This document shows, one piece after another, positions 6,784-12,922 of a DNA stretch of 20,834 nt. Below the pieces are notes generated by a model. The model was not told the DNA's origin. It worked only from the letters and a program-made list of their open reading frames with translations, and did not search any database. The stretch is from NCBI GenBank assembly GCA_964651475.1, contig CAZYXV010000053.1:1-20834 (forward strand), given 5' to 3'. Each line of letters starts with the position of its first letter. Within the stretch, counting starts at the first letter, position 1. Both the position numbers and the translations under genes were made by a program. The DNA comes from JBGSMF01 sp964651475 (GTDB lineage Bacteria; Chloroflexota; Anaerolineae; Fen-1058).

Positions 6784-9216
6784 ATGGCAGGCAAAAAGTG
6801 GATCGTTGTGTGTATGGCGATGGCGGCGCTGATGCTGCTGGCGTCCGCCGCGGCCTGGGCCGGACCAAGCGAGCCGCAGGTTCCCTTGGGCGCAGGCTTT
6901 ACGTACCAGGGACAGCTCAAGTCGGGCGGCGAGCCGGTCAACGCCGAGTGCCAGATGGCCTTCCGGCTGTATGACGCCGCCGCGCCGGGCGGCGCGCAGG
7001 TGGGCAGTGCGATCACCGCAACCGTCCCGATCAGCGATGGGCTGTTTACGGCGGCGCTTGATTTTGGAGACGGCGTCTTTACGGGCGATGCCCGCTGGCT
7101 GGGCATCCAGGTGCAGTGTCCCGGCGATGCCAGTTACGCTGATCTGGGTCGCCAGCCGCTCACTGCCGCGCCCTATGCGTTGTATGCGCAGCGCGCGCCG
7201 TGGAGCGGGCTGAGCGGTGTGCCGGACGGCTTTGCCGATGGGGTGGACGACGTATCGGCAGTGGTCAGCGGCACCAACATCTACGCCGGGACCGGATTGA
7301 ACCAGGTCTCGGCGGGCAACGGCATCACGCTCAGTGTGGCGACCAGCTATCGGCTGCCGCAGGGCTGCGCCGACGGCGAGATCGCCGAGTGGACGGGCGC
7401 GAATTGGGCGTGCGGCCCCGACGACACGGGTGTGAGCGGCCCCGGCGACATTACTGCCGTCAATGCAGGCAGCGGGTTGGGCGGCGGCGGCGCGAGCGGC
7501 GATGTGACGCTGTACGTCCTCACCTCGACGGTGCAAAGCCGGGTGAGCGGCGTCTGCGCCGCCGGTTCTTCTATCCGGGTCATCAACCAGGATGGCAGTG
7601 TGACTTGCGAGGCGGACGATGTAGGCGCGGGAGGCGGGGCCTGGCTGTTGAGCGGCAACGCTGGCACTGTCCCAGGCGCGCACGTCCTGGGCACCACCGA
7701 TGGCGTGAGCCTGACGCTGGTGGTGAGCGGCGCGCCCGCACTGCGGCTGATACCCACTTTTCAACCCGGTTATGGCGCCAGTCCCAACCTGATCGGCGGC
7801 AGCGCTGTTAACCATATTCAGGATGGGGCGGCGGGGGTGATTATTGCTGCCGGTGGAAACCCGGATGTAAACCGGCCCAATATTGCCAGCGATCACTTTG
7901 GCTTCATAGGGGGTGGGGTGGCCAACCAGGCGGGCGATTTGAACGGCGCCCCCCACAGCGCCATGTACGCCATCGTCGTCGGGGGCGAGCAAAACGTAGC
8001 CAGCGGCTCCCACGCTTTTATCGGGGGCGGCAACCTCAACACCGCCAGCGCTGGCGCCGCCACTATTGGCGGCGGTGCGGGTAACACTGCCGACGATTGG
8101 GGCGCCACTGTTTGCGGAGGCTCGGGTAACACTGCCGGCTATATCTCTACCGTCTGCGGAGGCGAGGACAACAACGCGATCGTCGGCGGTTTCGTCGGCG
8201 GCGGCGAACAAAACACTGCCGATGGCGGCTACTCTGCTGTGGCCGGAGGCGAGCAAAACAGAGCCAGCGGTGGTCACGCCGCCATCGGCGGCGGTCAAAG
8301 CAACATCGTTAGCGACACTTGTTCCTATGGTGCGATTGGCGGCGGCTCTCTAAATGTAGTGGAGGCCAATGGCGCCTTTATCGGCGGAGGCGTGGGCAAC
8401 GAGGCTACAGCCAGCACCGCCAGCGTGGGCGGCGGCTGGGCCAACGAGGCGGGCGGCGAGGCCAGTTTTATCGGCGGGGGTTATGCCAACAGCGCCAGCG
8501 GCGACTATACCGTCGTCGGCGGGGGGCAAGATAATCAAGCGCAAGGGAATTGGGCCACCGTGCCCGGCGGCCTGAACAACAATGCCGAGGGTGACTATAG
8601 CTTCGCCGCCGGCCGCTCGGCCACTGCCTTCCATGTTGGCAGCTTTGTATGGAGCGACTCGACTACCGAATATGCACTCATCAGTGAGCTTGATAACCAA
8701 TGGATGGCGCGCGCCAGCGGCGGCTTTTGGCTTTGGACCAACCCGGAAACCAGTAGCGGGGTCTATGTGGCGTCCGGCGGCGGCTCGTGGAGCAGCTTGA
8801 GCGACCGCGACCTGAAAGAGAACATTGAGGCGGCCAATCCCCAGGCGGTGCTGGCGGCGGTGGCGGCGATGCCGGTTTCGACCTGGAACTATACCACCGA
8901 GGACTCGAACATCCGCCACATGGGGCCGATGGCCCAAGATTTTTACGCCGCCTTTGGCCTGGGCGACAGCGAACGCCACATCAACAGCCTCGACGCCGAC
9001 GGCGTGGCCCTGGCGGCCATCCAGGGGCTGTACGCCGAAAATCAAGCACTCAAGGCACAGCTAGACACGCTGGAAAGGCGCCTGGCTGCATTGGAAGCTG
9101 GCCAGGGAAGCGCGCCGGCTGGCCGCTCGTGGCCTGGTTCGCTCTTGTCCGGCGCGGCGCTGCTGGCGCTTGGCCTGGGGGCGGTGTGGGTTGCCCGGCG
9201 CAATGCGCGGGTGTAG
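6784..9216 (+). CDS. secreted YadA-like repeat protein with C-terminal S74 chaperone and membrane anchor
   Basis: This 810-residue protein has a signal peptide (MAGKKWIVV...AAAWAG) followed by an N-terminal domain (FTYQGQLKSGGEPVN...PYALYAQRAPWSGL, about 30-145) common in bacterial surface proteins. Residues about 375-611 are repeats of roughly 14-20 residues carrying IGGG..N.A.G, like the YadA/trimeric-adhesin head, ending DYSFAAGRSA. S673-D-R-D-L-K678 then opens a Peptidase_S74 (endosialidase-type intramolecular chaperone) domain, with GPMAQDFYAAFGLG and DADGVALAAIQGLYA conserved. Family knowledge: Ser and Lys five residues apart form the self-cleaving dyad, and the cut is just before the Ser. 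A short coiled coil (ENQALKAQLDTLERRLAAL) and a transmembrane segment (about 785-804) with the basic tail RRNARV follow. The start at 6784 is preferred over an upstream in-frame ATG at 6763 because GGGAG (6771-6775) lies 8 nt before it and the paralogue starts identically. Confidence 0.88.
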   Translation: MAGKKWIVVCMAMAALMLLASAAAWAGPSEPQVPLGAGFTYQGQLKSGGEPVNAECQMAFRLYDAAAPGGAQVGSAITATVPISDGLFTAALDFGDGVFTGDARWLGIQVQCPGDASYADLGRQPLTAAPYALYAQRAPWSGLSGVPDGFADGVDDVSAVVSGTNIYAGTGLNQVSAGNGITLSVATSYRLPQGCADGEIAEWTGANWACGPDDTGVSGPGDITAVNAGSGLGGGGASGDVTLYVLTSTVQSRVSGVCAAGSSIRVINQDGSVTCEADDVGAGGGAWLLSGNAGTVPGAHVLGTTDGVSLTLVVSGAPALRLIPTFQPGYGASPNLIGGSAVNHIQDGAAGVIIAAGGNPDVNRPNIASDHFGFIGGGVANQAGDLNGAPHSAMYAIVVGGEQNVASGSHAFIGGGNLNTASAGAATIGGGAGNTADDWGATVCGGSGNTAGYISTVCGGEDNNAIVGGFVGGGEQNTADGGYSAVAGGEQNRASGGHAAIGGGQSNIVSDTCSYGAIGGGSLNVVEANGAFIGGGVGNEATASTASVGGGWANEAGGEASFIGGGYANSASGDYTVVGGGQDNQAQGNWATVPGGLNNNAEGDYSFAAGRSATAFHVGSFVWSDSTTEYALISELDNQWMARASGGFWLWTNPETSSGVYVASGGGSWSSLSDRDLKENIEAANPQAVLAAVAAMPVSTWNYTTEDSNIRHMGPMAQDFYAAFGLGDSERHINSLDADGVALAAIQGLYAENQALKAQLDTLERRLAALEAGQGSAPAGRSWPGSLLSGAALLALGLGAVWVARRNARV

Positions 9217-9243
9217 AGTGATTGGAAAAAAGGAGATAATAAA

Positions 9244-11400
9244 ATGGCAGGCAAAAAGTGGATCGTTGTGTGTATGACGATGGCGGCGCTGATGCTGCTG
9301 GCGTCCGCCTCGGCCTGGGCCGGGCCAACCGAGCCGCAGGCCCCCTTGGGCACAGGCTTTACATACCAGGGGCAACTCAAGTCGAGCGGCGAGCCGGTCA
9401 ACGCCGAGTGCCAGATGGCCTTCCGGCTCTATGACGCGGCCGCGCCGGACGGCGCGCAGACCGGCAGCGCGATCACGGCCAGCGTTCCCATCAGCGATGG
9501 GCTGTTTGCGGTAGAGCTTGATTTTGGGGACGGCGTCTTTACAGGCGATGCGCGGTGGCTGGGCATCCGGGTGCAGTGTCCCGGCGATGCCGGTTACGCT
9601 GACCTGGGCCGCCAGCCGCTCACTGCGGCGCCCTATGCGTTGTACGCGCAGCGCGCGCCGTGGAGTGGGCTGAACGGCGTCCCAGCCGGCTTTGCCGACG
9701 GGGTGGATGACGTATCGGCAGTGGTCAGCGGCACGGCCATCTACGCCGGGATCGGATTGAACCAGGTATCGGCCGGCAGCAGCGTCACGCTCAGCGTGGC
9801 GACCAGCTACCGCCTGCCGCAGGGCTGCGCCGACGGCGAGATTGCCGAGTGGGATGTGAGCAAAGGGCGCTGGTACTGCGGCGCGGACGATGTGGGCACA
9901 GGGGGCGGCTCTGGCGACATCACTGCTGTCAATGCCGGCGGCGGGTTGGGCGGCGGCGGGGCGAGCGGCGATGTGACGCTGTACGTTCTCACCTCGACGG
10001 TGCAAAGCCGGGTGAGCGGCAGTTGCGCCGCGGGTTCCTCCATCCGGGTCATCAACCAGGATGGCAGCGTGACTTGCGAGACGGATGACGTGGGTACAGG
10101 GGGCGGCTCCGGCGACATCACCGCCGTCTATGCCGGAGAAGGGCTGCTGGGCGGCGGCGAGTCCGGCGGAATAACGCTCTCGGTCAATCTGGCCGGTTCG
10201 GGCGCGGCTGCAACCGTCGCCCGCAGCGACCACGACCATTGGGGCCAGGCATGGAGCGGCAGTGGGACAGGACTGGCGCTTTCCGGCGGCAGCACCGGCA
10301 TCACCGCCACCGGCACGACCTATGGCGTGCACGGCGAGGCAGCCTCCCCCGACGGTCGAGGCGTGTATGGCCATGCCGGCGCCACTACCGGCTCGCCGGC
10401 CGGCGTTTATGGCGAGACACCCGCGCCGCACGGCTATGGCGTGTACGGGCTGGCCAGCGCTACCGACGGCTCCGCCTATGGCGTCTATGGCGAATCCGAT
10501 ACAACCCTGGGCAGCGGCGTGCGCGGCGAGGGCAATGTCTTCGGGGTCATGGGATCTGCCAGCAGCGCCGAGGGCGTCGGCGTGTATGGTTCGACCGACA
10601 GCATCACCGGCACCAACTATGGCGTCTATGGCGAAACGGATTCAAGGGAGGGGCGCGGCGTTGCCGGCATCGCAAACGCCACTCAAGGCATTCCCAGCGG
10701 CGTCTATGGCGAGACGGCCTCCCCCGACGGCCGCGGCGTGTATGGAAGGGCCACCGCCACTTATGGCCAGAACTTTGGCGGGCGCTTTGAGAGTGACTCG
10801 ACCTATGGCTACGGTGTCCTGGCCTGGGCCAGTAGCCAAACGGGGACGAACTTTGGTGTGCGCGGCGAGACACCCTCGACGTCGGGCCGCGCGATCTGGG
10901 GCTGGGCCGTCGCCGGCAGCGGCACGAACTATGGAGTCTATGGCCAGTCGGCCTCGCCCGATGGCTACGCGGTCTATTATGCCGGCCGACTGGGCGGCAC
11001 CGGCCTCAAGACGTCCATCGTCGAGACCAAGGACTATGGCTGGCGGCATCTCTACACCGTAGAAAGCCCCGGCAACTGGCTCGAAGATTTCGGCAGCGCC
11101 CAACTGGTGGATGGCCAGGCTGTGGTGACCATTGACCCCATCTTTGCCCAGACGATTAACGTGAAGGAACCCTATCAGGTGTTTCTCACCCCGGTGGGCA
11201 GCTATTGCGCGCTCTATGTGGAGAAAAAATCCGAGGCCACTTTTACCGTTCGCGCCCAGGAGGGGGCGTCTTGCCGCAGCGCCTTTGACTATCGCATCGT
11301 CGCCAAGCGGCTGGGCTACGAGAATGAGCGCCTGCGCACGGCGCAAGACCCGGCGCTGTCAATGACCGAGAAACCACTGAGCCAGGAGGAAAAGCCATGA
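9244..11400 (+). CDS. secreted GVYGE-repeat protein, tandem paralogue of the preceding gene
   Basis: The 718-residue product shares the signal peptide and about 285 N-terminal residues with the upstream gene, including the ribosome site and the first ~45 bases at DNA level. It then diverges completely. A second copy of the 'GDITAVxAGxGLxGGG' linker leads to about nine units of roughly 26 residues (G-V-Y-G-E-x-x-S-P-D-G-R-G-V-Y-G..., about residues 355-582), each made of two half-units of about 13; a stacked beta structure is likely. Residues about 598-700 (GWRHLYTVESPGNWLEDFGSAQL...EPYQVFLTPVG...FDYRIVAKRLGYE) form a C-terminal domain I have seen attached to repeat proteins in Chloroflexota; its function is unknown. 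There is no C-terminal membrane anchor, so it should be fully secreted or held by its repeats. GGAG lies 8 nt upstream of the ATG. Confidence 0.85.
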   Translation: MAGKKWIVVCMTMAALMLLASASAWAGPTEPQAPLGTGFTYQGQLKSSGEPVNAECQMAFRLYDAAAPDGAQTGSAITASVPISDGLFAVELDFGDGVFTGDARWLGIRVQCPGDAGYADLGRQPLTAAPYALYAQRAPWSGLNGVPAGFADGVDDVSAVVSGTAIYAGIGLNQVSAGSSVTLSVATSYRLPQGCADGEIAEWDVSKGRWYCGADDVGTGGGSGDITAVNAGGGLGGGGASGDVTLYVLTSTVQSRVSGSCAAGSSIRVINQDGSVTCETDDVGTGGGSGDITAVYAGEGLLGGGESGGITLSVNLAGSGAAATVARSDHDHWGQAWSGSGTGLALSGGSTGITATGTTYGVHGEAASPDGRGVYGHAGATTGSPAGVYGETPAPHGYGVYGLASATDGSAYGVYGESDTTLGSGVRGEGNVFGVMGSASSAEGVGVYGSTDSITGTNYGVYGETDSREGRGVAGIANATQGIPSGVYGETASPDGRGVYGRATATYGQNFGGRFESDSTYGYGVLAWASSQTGTNFGVRGETPSTSGRAIWGWAVAGSGTNYGVYGQSASPDGYAVYYAGRLGGTGLKTSIVETKDYGWRHLYTVESPGNWLEDFGSAQLVDGQAVVTIDPIFAQTINVKEPYQVFLTPVGSYCALYVEKKSEATFTVRAQEGASCRSAFDYRIVAKRLGYENERLRTAQDPALSMTEKPLSQEEKP

Positions 11401-11681
11401 GACGCGCGCTAGTTTTCTCGCTGGTAGTGATTTTCTTCCTGCCAACCGCCGTTGTTCTGGCTCAGTCGGGCGGGCCTTATGACTTGACCTGGAATACCAT
11501 AGACAACGGGGGCGGCTCGGGCAGCGGCGGCGGCTATGCCCTCGATGGAACCATTGGCCAGCCGGACGCGGCGGCGTGGGGCGGCGATGGCTACACACTG
11601 GCCGGCGGTTTTTGGGGCGGCGGCGCGAGCGCAACGGATATGTATCGCGTCTATCTACCGCTCATCCTGAGGAACCAGTAA
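11397..11681 (+). CDS. small secreted protein with C-terminal VYLPLILRN tail
   Basis: The 94-residue product has a signal peptide (MRRALVFSLVVIFFLPTAVVLAQ) and a Gly-rich body (GGGSGSGGGYALDGTIGQPDAAAWGGDGYTLAGGFWGGG). It ends in DMYRVYLPLILRNQ. The ATG overlaps the TGA of the upstream gene (ATGA at 11397-11400), and GGAGGA (11385-11390) lies inside the upstream gene, so translation is coupled. Short secreted proteins of this type (S-x-G-G-Y-x-L-x-G-T-I-G-Q-P-D) are familiar from Chloroflexota, where they often end in the same tail. The tail recurs at the end of the protein at 12923-17959. Function unknown; the tail may be an envelope sorting or retention signal (inference). Confidence 0.85.
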   Translation: MRRALVFSLVVIFFLPTAVVLAQSGGPYDLTWNTIDNGGGSGSGGGYALDGTIGQPDAAAWGGDGYTLAGGFWGGGASATDMYRVYLPLILRNQ

Positions 11682-11727
11682 TTCGTTTCTACCCTTTGGT
11701 TGCGCTGAAAAGCGAAATTGGGATAAA

Positions 11728-11949
11728 ATGGTTAAACAAACTCGTTACCTGTCTTACCTGCTGCGTTTGTGGCAGACCAGCGACGGCGAAAAACAAATCT
11801 GGCGCGCCTCGCTGGAAAGCCCGGGCACGGGAGAGCGGCGTGGGTTTGCCAGCCTGAAGGAATTGGTCGCTTTTTTGGAAAGCCAGATAGAGCAGCCGGG
11901 ATTGGGCCTTGAGCGCGCTGGCGGCGCGAATGTGAAGGGTGAGAGTTGA
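11728..11949 (+). CDS. conserved small hypothetical protein (73 aa)
   Basis: The product MVKQTRYLSYLLRLWQTSDG...IWRASLESPGTGERRGFASLKELVAFLESQ resembles a short protein often seen in Chloroflexota genomes: L-L-R-L-W-Q, then W-R-A-S-L-E-S-P-x-T-G-E-R-R-G-F-A-S-L-x-x-L-x-x-F-L-E. It has no signal peptide or membrane segment and is probably cytoplasmic. I know no function. The pattern looks like one small alpha/beta fold of about 60 residues. A weak GGG precedes the ATG. It lies 46 bp after the small secreted protein and is separated from the SPFH-HTH gene by a palindromic repeat. Confidence 0.7.
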   Translation: MVKQTRYLSYLLRLWQTSDGEKQIWRASLESPGTGERRGFASLKELVAFLESQIEQPGLGLERAGGANVKGES

Positions 11950-11960
11950 AACGATGACAA

Positions 11961-12015
11961 GTAGGGGCGAACCCTTGCGGTCGCCCTGGTGGGCAGGTGC
12001 AAGACCTGCCCCTAC
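11961..12015. repeat. 55-bp palindromic dispersed-type repeat
   Basis: GTAGGGGC (11961-11968) and GCCCCTAC (12008-12015) form the ends. Inside are two adjacent hairpins: GGGCGA/TCGCCC (11965-11970 with 11981-11986) and GGGCAGGT/ACCTGCCC (11991-11998 with 12004-12011). The 'GTAGGGGCGAACCC...GACCTGCCCCTAC' type is known as a dispersed repeat in Chloroflexota and cyanobacteria; I recognise it from pattern memory only. It lies between two genes and may be a small non-autonomous element. Confidence 0.65.
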
Positions 12016-12070
12016 CCCGAATTGTTGACAAGATACCGTGTGTGTGTCATCCGATATTTGGAGGCGTGTT

Positions 12071-12853
12071 ATGCAACATTCAACACCTGACGCGCAGCCC
12101 GCGGCGGGCGAGGCGCGTCAATGGCAAATCAAGTGGGGCACTCGGGACCCTTTGCAGGTCGGGGACGCCATGGAGCTGCGCGTCTATGGTTATCTCGACG
12201 TTGACGTCGCCAGCGCGCCGCAACTGGCGGCCTGCCTGGGCGCAAAGGATGAACAGGAACTGTTAAAAGCCGCCCGCGGCCGTTTGAGGGAAATGGTCTT
12301 GCTGGCGTTGCAAGAGGCGCTGGATAAACTGGATGCGCTTGCTTTCCCCGACCATTCAGGCTCTTTGGCGCCCGAATATGTTGAGCAGGCGACGGCCGGC
12401 GCCAGCGCCAGCTTGCGGGCGCAACTGGCAGAGATGGGCCTCGAACTGCAATCGCTTGCCATTGGAGGCAACTCGTATCAACATACGTATTCTTATCTAA
12501 AGACGGGCGGCGACGACTGCGCCGGCTGCCGCGCTATGAGGATACAGTTGGGGTTAGAGAAACCCGCACAGCCGCCCCCACCAGGTTTGATGGTTTCTGG
12601 AATCTCATCGGAGTTGGGGAGAATGATGCAGCAGGCCATGATGCAGTCGCCGGCCAACCCGCCGCCTGCCAGCCCTGACGCTGACGTGATGACGCAAGCT
12701 GAGGTTGCAGCTTGTATGCAACTAACCGAAGCGGAGGTGATCGAGTTGATTGAATCCGGCCAGCTCAAAGGCAAAAAGATTGGTCCAGCGTACCGCGTCT
12801 CTAGAAAATCGCTGGAGGAATATTTACGAGCGCAACGCGCCGGAGGAGTTTAA
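12071..12853 (+). CDS. SPFH-like domain protein with C-terminal excisionase-type HTH
   Basis: This is a 260-residue cytoplasmic protein without a signal peptide. Residues about 20-133 (WGTRDPLQVGDAMELRVYGYLDVDV...EMGLELQSLAIGG) read like the SPFH/band-7 domain of the YdjI/'virion core' type: a beta part, a helical middle, then the typical 'GLELQSLxI' strand. A CAGC pair (C150, C153) and a Pro-rich linker follow. Residues about 206-254 (VMTQAEVAACMQLTEAEVIELIESGQLKGKKIG...SRKSLEEYL) form a MerR/excisionase-type helix-turn-helix. The start is set by GGAGG (12060-12064), 6 nt before the ATG; an in-frame ATG at 12038 has no such site. SPFH proteins usually form membrane-associated rings, so an attached DNA-binding domain is unusual. 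The SPFH call is from pattern memory and moderately sure; the HTH call is surer. Confidence 0.75.
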   Translation: MQHSTPDAQPAAGEARQWQIKWGTRDPLQVGDAMELRVYGYLDVDVASAPQLAACLGAKDEQELLKAARGRLREMVLLALQEALDKLDALAFPDHSGSLAPEYVEQATAGASASLRAQLAEMGLELQSLAIGGNSYQHTYSYLKTGGDDCAGCRAMRIQLGLEKPAQPPPPGLMVSGISSELGRMMQQAMMQSPANPPPASPDADVMTQAEVAACMQLTEAEVIELIESGQLKGKKIGPAYRVSRKSLEEYLRAQRAGGV

Positions 12854-12859
12854 TATGAA

Positions 12860-12876
12860 TCACAATTGAATTGTGA
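12860..12876. promoter_or_regulatory. perfect 17-bp palindrome, candidate operator
   Basis: TCACAATT-G-AATTGTGA is an exact inverted repeat. It lies 7 bp after the stop of the SPFH-HTH gene and about 45 bp before the next gene's ribosome site. It overlaps a possible -35 (TTGAAT, 12866-12871), with a possible -10 TAAACT (12887-12892) at 15 nt. It has no T-run, so it is not a terminator. The HTH protein encoded just before it is one candidate binder (inference). Confidence 0.45.
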
Positions 12877-12922
12877 CATGCTGCGTTAAACTGCGCCGTT
12901 ATGTACAAAAAAGGAGACTATG

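Noticed and set aside
6760..8298. Long minus-strand frame opposite the YadA-like gene (and similar ones at 9061-10431, 14318-15586 and 16157-17890)
   Set aside because: GC-rich repeat coding leaves the opposite strand open. Products are Ala/Arg/His-rich shadows without ribosome sites, while the plus-strand genes have signal peptides and known domains.
7950..8620. Repeated GGCGGCGG/AACA-type units that could suggest a CRISPR array or minisatellite
   Set aside because: The repetition is at protein level (IGGG..N.A.G) with degenerate codons and no constant repeat/spacer pattern.
12025..12047. Perfect TTGACA before the SPFH-HTH gene
   Set aside because: No -10-like hexamer at 16-18 nt; the nearest (GATATT) is 22 nt away, so it was not listed as a promoter.
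12038..12070. Upstream ATG start for the SPFH-HTH gene
   Set aside because: No ribosome site before it, whereas 12071 has GGAGG 6 nt upstream and the extra residues look unlike the domain start.
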